Both the position numbers and the translations under genes were made by a program. Positions 36,781-44,229 of a stretch of DNA of 64,000 bases are shown here, one piece after another (the stretch's first letter is position 1; the number at the start of each line of letters is the position of its first letter). A model generated the notes under the pieces. The model was not told the origin of the DNA. It did no database searches and worked only from the letters and a program-made list of their open reading frames with translations. This stretch comes from Flagellimonas onchidii (GTDB lineage: Bacteria > Bacteroidota > Bacteroidia > Flavobacteriales > Flavobacteriaceae), in NCBI RefSeq assembly GCF_004804315.1, contig NZ_SRXX01000015.1, positions 28,168-92,167 of the forward strand, in the 5' to 3' direction.

Positions 36781-37452
36781 ATGGGAAAACTGTTTTTGGT
36801 TCCAACTCCTATTGGAAATTTAGAGGACGTTACGCTTAGGGCCATTAAGGTCTTAAAAGAGGTAGATTTGATTTTGGCTGAAGATACCCGCACCAGCGGA
36901 AAGCTTCTCAAGCATTTTGAAATTGCCACACCTTTGCAAAGCCACCACATGCACAATGAGCATAAACAGCTCGATGCAACAATCCAAAGATTAAAGGGAG
37001 GAGCTACATTGGCCCTGATTTCTGATGCTGGGACCCCAGCAATTTCAGACCCTGGATTTTTACTCACCCGTGCCTGCGTTCAAAATGGGATAGAAGTGGA
37101 GTGCTTGCCCGGGGCCACAGCTTTTGTGCCCGCTTTGGTGAACAGTGGACTCCCAAATGACCGCTTTGTTTTTGAAGGATTTTTGCCTATTAAAAAAGGT
37201 CGTCAGACAAGAATGCAAATGCTGGCTGAAGAATCACGAACCATGGTTTTTTATGAATCCCCACATAAATTGATCAAAACCCTGACCCAATTTGTAGAAT
37301 ATTTTGGAGCTGATAGACCCGTTTCGGTTTCACGTGAATTGACCAAAATGTACGAGGAAACAGTTAGGGGAACCCTTGCAGAGGTCTTGGAACATTTTAC
37401 GGCAAAACCACCTAAAGGTGAGTTTGTTATTGTAGTAGGAGGAAAGGGGTAA
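36781..37452 (+). CDS. rsmI: 16S rRNA (cytidine-1402-2'-O)-methyltransferase
   Basis: 223 residues, a common length for Bacteroidota RsmI, which lack the C-terminal extension of E. coli. LFLVPTPIGNLEDVTLRA, LAEDTRTSGKLL, ALISDAGTPAISDPG and FVFEGFLP are the conserved SAM-tetrapyrrole methyltransferase-fold motifs. It modifies C1402 of 16S rRNA in the decoding centre. The ATG is only 4 bp after a TAACTTTG box (36769-36776), so a transcript starting there would be leaderless or nearly so. Confidence 0.95.
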   Translation: MGKLFLVPTPIGNLEDVTLRAIKVLKEVDLILAEDTRTSGKLLKHFEIATPLQSHHMHNEHKQLDATIQRLKGGATLALISDAGTPAISDPGFLLTRACVQNGIEVECLPGATAFVPALVNSGLPNDRFVFEGFLPIKKGRQTRMQMLAEESRTMVFYESPHKLIKTLTQFVEYFGADRPVSVSRELTKMYEETVRGTLAEVLEHFTAKPPKGEFVIVVGGKG

Positions 37453-37507
37453 ACTGTTAGTAAACCGCCTTATTTCCGACTGATTTTGGCAACAACCAAA
37501 GGCCAAA

Positions 37508-38560
37508 GTGGTAGAAAAATTACATCCAGAACTGAACAAGGTGTACTTTATCAACAAGTATACCCTACTTCATATTATTTCAGGATCGGGAACCATTCAG
37601 GTTGATTTTAAAAACTATAACGATTGGCAAGACAAGGCCATTTATTTGGAAAAGGGACAGTATATCAAATTCTTTTCAGATGATTTTGTGGTTCAAAAAA
37701 TAGAATTCCCGAACAAGACCATTTTTGAAAAGAAGGAGGTCCGTGTACTCTTTAAACATTTGATTTCGTTGGGTTACATCAACTTTAATGAATGTGCGGA
37801 ATGCAAAAGATACTTGTCCAACACCGTATTTTCAGACAACACTTCCGAAATCATCGATATCTCCTCTAGGCAATGGTACTGGCAAAACCCGTTCAAGGCT
37901 AACAAGCAAGAATATCAAATCATTTTTGATGTCAAGGACATTATTGATGAAAACTACTACGGCAATTTCAACAACAACGACCTTACCCAGTTAATGACCG
38001 AAAATGGGTATGAAGCCCAAACTTTGGTCAAGAATAAAATTGGCTTATCCATCAAAAATTTGATATCCAACAAAAGGTTGATGGAGGGCAAGAAAAAAAT
38101 CGTTTTTACCGATAAGAGTATTCAGGAGGTTTCTTATGAAACTGGTTATAAAGACCCAGCTTATTTTAATAGGGTGTTTAAGAACACCACGGGAATGACT
38201 CCCTCCGAATTTCGGAACGATTTTGATTATGAGAACAGGGATACCTTTACCCAAAACCTCATTGAACTGCTGAAGACATACCATACCGAACAGCGTTCCC
38301 TCGGCTTTTATGCAGACAAAATGAATCTCTCGGTAAAAGCACTTTCCAAAAAAACAAGGGCAAAAATGAATGCTTCCTTGGGTCAACTGATTCGAAACGA
38401 ATTGATTTTCACTTCAAAAAAAATGCTGGACCAAGATGCTCCCATAAAAGAAATAGCCTTTGCATTGGGCTTTGAGGAAGCCAACCATTTCTCCCATTTT
38501 TTTAAAAATTACACAGGAAGAACTCCTTCTGATTACCGAATCAAAAAGTACAATTCTTAG
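37508..38560 (+). CDS. AraC-family regulator with two HTH domains in tandem
   Basis: 350 residues from a GTG start. Residues about 1-90 form a small beta-barrel-like ligand domain (SGSGTIQVDF, LEKGQYIKFF). Two AraC DNA-binding units follow. The first ends IQEVSYETGYKDPAYFNRVF then TGMTPSEFR (about 205-240). The second ends IKEIAFALGFEEANHFSHFF then TGRTPSDYR (about 310-345). Each unit alone already contains the usual two helix-turn-helices, so doubling is unusual. It stands just upstream of three small same-strand genes and may control them. Confidence 0.85.
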   Translation: MVEKLHPELNKVYFINKYTLLHIISGSGTIQVDFKNYNDWQDKAIYLEKGQYIKFFSDDFVVQKIEFPNKTIFEKKEVRVLFKHLISLGYINFNECAECKRYLSNTVFSDNTSEIIDISSRQWYWQNPFKANKQEYQIIFDVKDIIDENYYGNFNNNDLTQLMTENGYEAQTLVKNKIGLSIKNLISNKRLMEGKKKIVFTDKSIQEVSYETGYKDPAYFNRVFKNTTGMTPSEFRNDFDYENRDTFTQNLIELLKTYHTEQRSLGFYADKMNLSVKALSKKTRAKMNASLGQLIRNELIFTSKKMLDQDAPIKEIAFALGFEEANHFSHFFKNYTGRTPSDYRIKKYNS

Positions 38561-38653
38561 CGTCTTTTTTGTAGGCCATAACGGCCATTCCGTGCTGAAA
38601 TTTGCAATGTAATTACAAACTAAAATTTGTTTAATCATTAAAAAATAACAGTA

Positions 38654-39007
38654 ATGGATATTAAATCATTAGCCACAGAAATGGACGGTATTGTTGCCCA
38701 AGGAGCTATTGTGGATGCAGTAAAGCAATATTTTGCCGAGGAGGCAACCACATCCGATTACAATGGTGTAGCAACGATCAACAAACAACAAATGGTTGAA
38801 AAAATGGAGGGTTTTGCAGGAGCAATTGCCCAAGTGAATGGCATTACCCATCATCACACTATTGTGGATGGAAATGTATCTGCTTCAGAATTCACTTTCG
38901 ATTTCAACATGAAGGACGACAGTAAAATTTACTGGCACGAGATCATTCGACGTATCTGGAATGACAACGGCGAGGTAGTACAGGAAGAATACTTTAATGC
39001 ACAGTAA
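38654..39007 (+). CDS. SnoaL/NTF2-like small protein
   Basis: 117 residues without signal or membrane helices. The alpha-beta cone pattern of NTF2-like proteins is seen: helix DAVKQYFAEEATTSDYNG, then strands HHHTIVDGNVSASEFTFDF and DDSKIYWHEIIRRIW. Its stop overlaps the next start (TAATG). Such proteins are small enzymes or ligand carriers; the substrate is not evident. Confidence 0.7.
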   Translation: MDIKSLATEMDGIVAQGAIVDAVKQYFAEEATTSDYNGVATINKQQMVEKMEGFAGAIAQVNGITHHHTIVDGNVSASEFTFDFNMKDDSKIYWHEIIRRIWNDNGEVVQEEYFNAQ

Positions 39008-39366
39008 TGAAGTTCAGATGTATATCTCCAACACTACACGGCGTGGCCGATTATTCAGCCGGAGTCGGTTTGATTTTGGCGCCCTTTTTACTCGGGCTCG
39101 GTGGAACCAACAGTTTGGCCCTGTGGATATCGGTAATAACGGGAACAGCGGTTTTGGTGGTAAGTGCCTTAACGGATTATAAACTGGGAGCACTTCGTAC
39201 CATTCCATTTCAGGGTCATTTGACCATCGATTTGGCAGTGGCGATAGCCTTTATGGTAATCCCCTTTGCCCTTGGGTTTCAAGGGTTGGACGCGCACTAT
39301 TATTGGATAAACGCAGCAGTAGTTTTTACCGTGGTTTCCCTAAGTGCAACACAAGAAGAATTATAA
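39007..39366 (+). CDS. Small four-helix membrane protein, SPW-repeat-like
   Basis: 119 residues, four hydrophobic helices (about 16-32, 36-53, 70-88, 95-111) arranged as two similar pairs, each with a GxxLIxAPFxLG or VIPFALGF-like turn. This resembles the SPW-repeat membrane proteins, though no exact SPW is present. It is translationally coupled to the SnoaL-like gene. Confidence 0.55.
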   Translation: MKFRCISPTLHGVADYSAGVGLILAPFLLGLGGTNSLALWISVITGTAVLVVSALTDYKLGALRTIPFQGHLTIDLAVAIAFMVIPFALGFQGLDAHYYWINAAVVFTVVSLSATQEEL

Positions 39367-39400
39367 AACAGCATGTAAATAAGTATTAAAAAACAGAACA

Positions 39401-39874
39401 ATGAAATATTCAATTAAAACAACGGTAATCCTTTTTGCTTTGGCGGTAAGCTCAATTGGCTTTGCACAGGATAAAAAAGCAAACAATATTGACAACAGTA
39501 ACATAGCCCTTCAAGGATACAGCCCTGTATCGTATTTGGATTTGGGAATTGCCCAAAAAGGACTGAAAGAGCATAAATCTGAGCATAACAAGGTGGTGTA
39601 TTACTTTACCGATGCGGAACAGAAGAAGACGTTTGACAAGAACCCAAGCAAATATTTGCCTCAATATGGTGGTTTCTGTGCCTTCGGAGTGTATGCTGGA
39701 GCCAAGTTTAGACCAGACCCGAATAAATTCATAGTGAAGGATGGCAAGTACTTTTTGTACCTCTACAATTTGGAGTTGGATGCACAGCAGCTTTGGTTGG
39801 CAGAGAACAATCACAAAAAATTGGTAAGCACTGCCAACACCAATTGGAGCAAGCTTAAGAATACCTACAACTAG
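39401..39874 (+). CDS. Secreted YHS-domain protein
   Basis: 157 residues. Signal peptide at 1-22 (ending SSIGFAQ). The mature part holds IALQGYSPVSYLDLGIAQKG, then YYFTDAEQKKTFDKNPSKYL and QYGGFCAFGVYAG, the pattern of periplasmic YHS-type proteins proposed to bind metal. It is 34 bp downstream of the SPW-like gene and followed by a terminator, so SnoaL-like, SPW-like and YHS genes form one unit after the AraC regulator. Confidence 0.8.
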   Translation: MKYSIKTTVILFALAVSSIGFAQDKKANNIDNSNIALQGYSPVSYLDLGIAQKGLKEHKSEHNKVVYYFTDAEQKKTFDKNPSKYLPQYGGFCAFGVYAGAKFRPDPNKFIVKDGKYFLYLYNLELDAQQLWLAENNHKKLVSTANTNWSKLKNTYN

Positions 39875-39904
39875 GGTTTTCATGACAGGTTGTGTAACGA
39901 AATG

Positions 39905-39937
39905 CCCCGACGCTTTGTTGGGGTGTTTCTCGTTTTT
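39905..39937 (+). terminator. Intrinsic terminator after the YHS gene
   Basis: CCCCGAC-GCTTT-GTTGGGG forms a 7-bp stem with one G-T pair, followed by TGTTTCTCGTTTTT. Confidence 0.75.
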
Positions 39938-39956
39938 GTAAATTTCATCTGATTAT

Positions 39957-40532
39957 ATGAAACAACTCCTCTCCAATATTCGAAACTGTGAAGTGTGCGC
40001 AACGCACCTTCCTTTAGGCCCACGACCTATTGTGGCTGCACACCCGGCTGCCAAAATTCTGATTATTGGTCACGCTCCCGGAACCAAAGTGCACGAAACT
40101 GGTATTCCATGGGACGACCAAAGTGGCAAACAACTCAGAAAATGGATGGGCGTGACCGACGAAACCTTTTATGACGAAACCAAAATTGCCCAAATGCCCA
40201 TGGGGTTTTGTTATCCTGGAAAAGGAAAGTCGGGAGATTTACCTCCCCGACCTGAATGTGCCCCACAATGGCATAAACTGCTGTTGGAAAAATTAACAAG
40301 TATAGAACTGACCATTTTAATAGGGCAATATTCCCAACGCTATTATTTAGGAAATCGAATGGAAAGAAACCTGACAGAAACTGTTCGAAATTATGGCAAC
40401 TACGCTCCTGAGTATTTTGTATTGCCGCATCCCTCTCCAAGAAACCGATTTTGGTTGAGCAAAAATCCTTGGTTTGAAACGGAAATCATTCCAAAGCTTC
40501 AAAAACAGATTGCCAAACAGTTAAATCTTTAA
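39957..40532 (+). CDS. Uracil-DNA glycosylase superfamily protein
   Basis: 191 residues. Motif A is ILIIGHAPGTKVHETGIPWD and motif B is FVLPHPSPRN, both in the places expected for the uracil-DNA glycosylase fold. C14-x2-C17 near the N-terminus (NCEVCATHLP) is half of the four-cysteine cluster that many family-4 members use for an iron-sulfur cluster; the other half is not seen. It probably excises damaged or deaminated bases, but the exact substrate cannot be read. It converges with the Crp/Fnr gene, overlapping it by 4 bp. Confidence 0.85.
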   Translation: MKQLLSNIRNCEVCATHLPLGPRPIVAAHPAAKILIIGHAPGTKVHETGIPWDDQSGKQLRKWMGVTDETFYDETKIAQMPMGFCYPGKGKSGDLPPRPECAPQWHKLLLEKLTSIELTILIGQYSQRYYLGNRMERNLTETVRNYGNYAPEYFVLPHPSPRNRFWLSKNPWFETEIIPKLQKQIAKQLNL

Positions 40533-41113
40533 TAGGAAGTACAGGACCGCAAGCGGCTAAATGTTTCGGGTTTCATATTGAGGTAGGACGCCAAATATTT
40601 TTGTGGAATTACCTTTAATTCATCAGGGCAGCGTTGCATAAAGGTCTTATACCGTTGCTCTGCGGATAAGGTCAACAGCTCAACTTCTCTGTGTAATCTT
40701 CCAAACAATATCTTTTGAAAAAACTCATGCCCCCAAACATAAAATTCCTGGTGTTTTTCAAATAAGCTTTGATAATCTTCATATGAAATGGCCAACATTT
40801 TGGAAGGCTTCAAAGCCTCCAGAAAAGTATCCGAAGGTTGTTTTTTGATAAACGAATCAAACGCTCCGGATGGACTTCCCGAATAGGAAAAGCCCAGCAC
40901 CACTTTCTCTCCCTTTTCATTTAAAATATAAATAGCCTGCACCCCTTCAAGCACAAAATAAAAATAGCGTTCAATATTCCCTGCTTCGGTGATAAGGTCG
41001 TATTGATTAAAAGTCTTTATGGACCAAAGCAATTTAAAGTGAATCTCTTCTTGTTCGGTCAAAGCGACTTGAGGAAAAAATGCCTTAAGGCGAAGGAAAG
41101 TTTCATCATCCAT
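40529..41113 (-). CDS. Crp/Fnr-family transcriptional regulator
   Basis: 194 residues. A cyclic-nucleotide-binding-like beta roll (YDLITEAGNIERYFYFVLEG, then YSGSPSGAFDSFI) is followed by a long helix and a winged helix (PQKYLASYLNMKPETFSRLR). The phosphate-binding RXS motif of true Crp is not evident and there are no N-terminal cysteines for an Fnr cluster, so the signal is unknown. This type is very common in flavobacteria as a single gene. Confidence 0.88.
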   Translation of the reverse strand: MDDETFLRLKAFFPQVALTEQEEIHFKLLWSIKTFNQYDLITEAGNIERYFYFVLEGVQAIYILNEKGEKVVLGFSYSGSPSGAFDSFIKKQPSDTFLEALKPSKMLAISYEDYQSLFEKHQEFYVWGHEFFQKILFGRLHREVELLTLSAEQRYKTFMQRCPDELKVIPQKYLASYLNMKPETFSRLRSCTSY

Positions 41114-41166
41114 TTAGGAAGGATATTTTTCTCAAAAATAATCCAAAACATTCCTTTCCCGCATGT

Positions 41167-41225
41167 CATCCTGAGCTTGTCGAAGGATGTTTTAATTCTA
41201 AGCACACTTCGACAGGCTCAGTGTG
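41167..41225. repeat. Pair of inverted hairpin repeats
   Basis: CATCCT-GAGCTTGTCGA-AGGATG (41167-41189) and CACACT-TCGACAGGCTC-AGTGTG (41203-41225) have cores that are near-inverse of each other but stems of different sequence. They share the GAGC-N-GTCGA core with the units in the permease array and at 25.7 kb. Confidence 0.75.
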
Positions 41226-41230
41226 ACAAC

Positions 41231-41500
41231 CTACCTTAAAGTTTCTTCAATAAGCTGCCAAAGCACTTTAATCTGGTATAGCGCCTCTTTTTCAACTTCA
41301 AACAAGGGTTCTTTAGATTCGTAAAGCGCAACATCGTGCACCCATTTAAGGGCCTTTACCCGATCAGGACCATCAAGGTCATCTACATAGCGCAACAATT
41401 TTAGCTGCGCAGGAGTAAGTTTTGATACGTGCCGTGTATCACTCGTAGCCATGGGCGCATTACAATGCGGGCATTGCTTGGAACCTTCTGTGTTTCGCAT
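41231..41500 (-). CDS. Small zinc-ribbon-like protein
   Basis: 89 residues from ATG 41500; the ORF upstream of it reads into the structured element and is unlikely coding. KQCPHCNAPM gives a single CxxC knuckle near the N-terminus, followed by a helical body (LTPAQLKLLRYVDDLDG, then EKEALYQIKVLWQLIEETL). No second cysteine pair exists, so zinc binding would need a dimer or another ligand. Function unknown. Confidence 0.6.
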   Translation of the reverse strand: MRNTEGSKQCPHCNAPMATSDTRHVSKLTPAQLKLLRYVDDLDGPDRVKALKWVHDVALYESKEPLFEVEKEALYQIKVLWQLIEETLR

Positions 41501-41530
41501 AAGAAAGTGATTAAATAGATTAATAAAAAA

Positions 41531-41663
41531 GGATAGGTCACCGCGAAACACATCAAAGCTACGCCTTGAACGGTCTAGGGACTTGCACCCATTTGCCTAT
41601 CCAATATCATCTATTTAAGACGTAAAAGAGGTTATGGCGTTAGGCTAAAAAGATGTGTTTCGC
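41531..41663 (-). ncRNA. Structured non-coding element ending in a terminator-like stem
   Basis: On the minus strand a 7-bp stem GGATAGG/CCTATCC (41602-41596 with 41537-41531) is followed by TTTTTTATTA, 25 bp before the small zinc-ribbon gene. Inside it are GGG-TGCAAGT-CCC and a perfect hairpin CAAGGC-GTA-GCTTTG. A second, 12-bp inverted repeat (GCGAAACACATC 41543-41554 and GATGTGTTTCGC 41652-41663) encloses the 5' part of the element. The GCCTA near 41641-41646 could also pair with TAGGC of the terminator stem. That arrangement looks like a leader with alternative folds. It does not fit a tRNA or any riboswitch consensus I know. Confidence 0.4.
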
Positions 41664-41792
41664 ACTTCAAAGATACTGCTTAAAATAAAATGGGGGATTT
41701 TTAAGGCAAAAATGGGTAACTTCACTTATTGATGATAAAGAATAATTGAAACGATTTTTAGCTTGACGCTAGGGAGTATTAAATAGAGCATT

Positions 41793-42308
41793 ATGGGAGC
41801 AGGAAAAATGTTGCCGAGCATACATCGAGATGGAGGTTGGATTGGACAATTTGACCGAATGATGAGATGGTACTCAAGGTTCGAAAAAACACAACCTTGG
41901 GATTTTAATGCTCCTAACATTGACTATCAGCATGATATTTTATTTGTTTGCTTCCAGAGCATTTTTCACCTTAAAGATTGGTTAATTAATGATGCCAAAA
42001 TTGACAGCAAAGTTGTTTATGGCTTCATTAATGAAAATATAGAGCTACAAATCTGTCGAGATATCTGTAATGGCACTAAACACTTCGATATAACTCAGGC
42101 AAGTGTCGATAACGATTTCACGATTATTAGAGAATATCAACCACTTCACAAAATGACGAATAGCAATGAATGGCGGATGATTGTGGTTGCAGACTTTAAC
42201 AAATATGATTTAAAGGAACTTGCACGAAAAAGTATCAATCTTTGGGTGTCATTTGTCACCGAAAATTTATCCTTGAATGAACAACACACACACCTTAACA
42301 ATAGATAA
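41793..42308 (+). CDS. Hypothetical protein, possibly acquired
   Basis: 171 residues, no signal or membrane segment, AT-rich. A predicted helical core contains FVCFQSIFHLKDWLIND and ELQICRDICNGTKHFDI. The latter resembles a D-x-x-N-x-x-KH signature seen in some helical-bundle families, but I cannot name one. It stands alone between the structured element and a convergent gene, with its own strand and composition, so it may be a recent acquisition. Confidence 0.6.
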   Translation: MGAGKMLPSIHRDGGWIGQFDRMMRWYSRFEKTQPWDFNAPNIDYQHDILFVCFQSIFHLKDWLINDAKIDSKVVYGFINENIELQICRDICNGTKHFDITQASVDNDFTIIREYQPLHKMTNSNEWRMIVVADFNKYDLKELARKSINLWVSFVTENLSLNEQHTHLNNR

Positions 42309-42409
42309 AATAGCATTAAAACAGCCGCTTATATTAACCGATAAGTGCCCTGTTAAAAACCTAAACTAATATTATTGAAAATATTTACCGGTTAAAGTCA
42401 GCAATTATG

Positions 42410-42979
42410 TTACCCCAAAATCTCATCAATCTGTACCATATGTCGTTCCAAATGGCAGAGCAAAAACTCAAAACACTCCGGCAAATAAAAGTTCACAATA
42501 GGGCCAATGGCCGAGATAATCTTTATCTGGCGTACATCTTTGTTTCTACTTTTAAGAATGGCCTCTTTTAAATGGGCATGTCGCGTAAAAAAGGTTTCAA
42601 AAATGGCATCTATTTTTTCTTGGGTCAACGACTGTTTGTCCAACAAAGGTTCAAAACGTTTTAGGGTTTTCATTTTCCATTTTCGCACCCCATTTTTGGG
42701 ACGTTGTCCTGCAATCACAAATTTTTGCCATGCCCGGGCCTTGAATTCCGAAGCGCCGGAGTCAACCGTCGGCATTTTGGTAAAGGCCTCATCCAATCTG
42801 GGCATATAGATACCGTAGGCAATGTTCAAATGTTCCAAGACCTCGACCACATTCCATGATTTTGCGTGGGGAGGAGTGGTCAATTGCGAAGCATCCAAAG
42901 TTTGGAGCTCTTTTACCTTGTTGATAATATGGTTGAGACGCTGAATTTGGTTCTCTGAGGTGACGATTAAGCTTGCCAT
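42410..42979 (-). CDS. DinB-like four-helix protein
   Basis: 189 residues from ATG 42979. Conserved histidines typical of DinB-type metal sites are seen in WNVVEVLEHLNIAYGIYMP and CHLERHMVQID, with a third candidate in FTRHAHLKEAIL. The family includes thiol-dependent transferases and many uncharacterised stress proteins. Just upstream is the CAGACAT heptamer array, so its promoter lies within or beyond that array. Confidence 0.75.
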   Translation of the reverse strand: MASLIVTSENQIQRLNHIINKVKELQTLDASQLTTPPHAKSWNVVEVLEHLNIAYGIYMPRLDEAFTKMPTVDSGASEFKARAWQKFVIAGQRPKNGVRKWKMKTLKRFEPLLDKQSLTQEKIDAIFETFFTRHAHLKEAILKSRNKDVRQIKIISAIGPIVNFYLPECFEFLLCHLERHMVQIDEILG

Positions 42980-43060
42980 AACTGTTCGTTTTTTCGATTG
43001 AGACAAAGTTCAGTCATAGCTCAACAATAAAAGTTGATGTAGGTCAAGAAATCGTACTTT

Positions 43061-43123
43061 CAGACATCAGACATCAGACATCAGACATCAGACATCAGAC
43101 ATCAGACATCAGACATCAGACAT
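43061..43123. repeat. Tandem array of nine CAGACAT heptamers
   Basis: Nine perfect copies of the 7-bp unit CAGACAT, followed by degenerate copies CAGAGGT and CAGATTT. It fills most of the 164-bp gap between the start of the DinB-like gene and the stop of the AhpD-like gene, both on the minus strand. Perfect copies imply recent expansion or ongoing slippage. Confidence 0.95.
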
Positions 43124-43143
43124 CAGAGGTCAGATTTCCGATA

Positions 43144-43746
43144 TCAGTATTTACTCCCGTCGTGCTTCCCTTTTTGCCAACCAATGCCTCCTAAATATTG
43201 CTCAGCACTTTCCACGGCACCATCTTCAATGGAAGTTCCCATGGAGTCGTTCCAGCGGTTCAGATATCCAAACAAGGAGATTACCCCGAGCATTTCCACA
43301 ATTTCGCCTTCGTTCCAGTGTTCGTACAAACGCGTTTTGATTTTTGCGTCAACCGTATTGGGTACTTGAGAGGCGGCCAATGAAAAGTCCAAAGCGGCAC
43401 GTTCCGCTTCCGAAAAAGCAGGGTGGGTTCGGTACTCCCAAATATTGTCCAATTGTTCTTGCTCAGCGCCGTAGCGTTCCGCAGCTCGGATAGCATGTGC
43501 TTGGCAATAGCGACATCCGGTGGCATTGCTGCTTACCCAGGCAATCATTCGCTTAAGAGCCGAGGTCACCCTTCCCTCATTGGCCATAACCGCCTTGTTC
43601 AGGTTAATGAAAGCTTTTGAAATGGCTGGTCGGTGTTGCATGGTCAATACCGAATTGGGGCAGAACCCTAGGGTTTCATTAAAGAATTCAGCAAGTTTTT
43701 TGGTCTCAATATCGTGGTTCGGGTTCAGGGGTTTTACTAATGCCAT
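43144..43746 (-). CDS. AhpD-like carboxymuconolactone decarboxylase family protein
   Basis: 200 residues from ATG 43746 (MALVKPLNPNHD); the longer ORF crosses the divergent promoter region. The redox pair is in ATGCRYCQAHAIRAAER, the CxxC with a nearby His that defines AhpD-like peroxidases. Its length, about twice the minimal domain, suggests a two-domain helical protein. It is likely a thiol peroxidase or partner in alkyl hydroperoxide removal, and it is divergent from an OsmC gene of similar role. Confidence 0.85.
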   Translation of the reverse strand: MALVKPLNPNHDIETKKLAEFFNETLGFCPNSVLTMQHRPAISKAFINLNKAVMANEGRVTSALKRMIAWVSSNATGCRYCQAHAIRAAERYGAEQEQLDNIWEYRTHPAFSEAERAALDFSLAASQVPNTVDAKIKTRLYEHWNEGEIVEMLGVISLFGYLNRWNDSMGTSIEDGAVESAEQYLGGIGWQKGKHDGSKY

Positions 43747-43800
43747 AAGTGTGGTTTTAATCGTATTTTTGAAAGCTACAAGAAACAAAAATTTGACTTC

Positions 43801-44220
43801 ATGACAAATCATATTACTACTAAATGGTTGGGCGGAATGGCCTTTGAAAGTAACAATCCGTCGGGACATAATTTAAAGATAGATGCCGGGCCCGATGATG
43901 GGGGCGAAGGCTCTGGTTACAGACCCAAAGCATTGATGTTGGCTGGCCTTGCAGGATGCTCTGGATTGGACGTAGCTTCCTTGATTAAAAAAATGAAATT
44001 GGAGGTGGATGATTTTTCCATAGAAACCATTGCCAATTTGACCGATGAGCACCCAAAGTACTATGATAAGGTCACTGTTGAATATCATTTTCATGGCTCA
44101 AATTTGAATGAAGCAAAGCTTACCCGGGCAGTGGACCTTTCTGTGGAAAAATACTGCGGGGTCATGGAAATGTTCAGAAGATTTGCCGAAATAGATATTA
44201 AAATATACTTCAACAAATAA
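43801..44220 (+). CDS. OsmC-family peroxide-reducing protein
   Basis: 139 residues. The family's catalytic cysteines are in LAGLAGCSGLDVASLIKKM and VEKYCGVMEMFRR. OsmC proteins reduce organic hydroperoxides with a two-cysteine mechanism as intertwined dimers in the cytoplasm. It is divergent from the AhpD-like gene with about 54 bp between, so shared regulation is possible. The next gene follows after 9 bp. Confidence 0.9.
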   Translation: MTNHITTKWLGGMAFESNNPSGHNLKIDAGPDDGGEGSGYRPKALMLAGLAGCSGLDVASLIKKMKLEVDDFSIETIANLTDEHPKYYDKVTVEYHFHGSNLNEAKLTRAVDLSVEKYCGVMEMFRRFAEIDIKIYFNK

Positions 44221-44229
44221 AAAGCTTTA

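Noticed and set aside
38569..38600. GGCC-N5-GGCC inverted sequence after the AraC gene as a terminator
   Set aside because: The stem is only 4 bp and no T-run follows.
41531..41602. tRNA-like gene because of a 7-bp acceptor-like stem and a GGG-TGCAAGT-CCC arm
   Set aside because: The arm order is wrong, there is no D-arm or anticodon arm of proper size, and the T-loop lacks TTC; a T-tract follows the closing stem instead.
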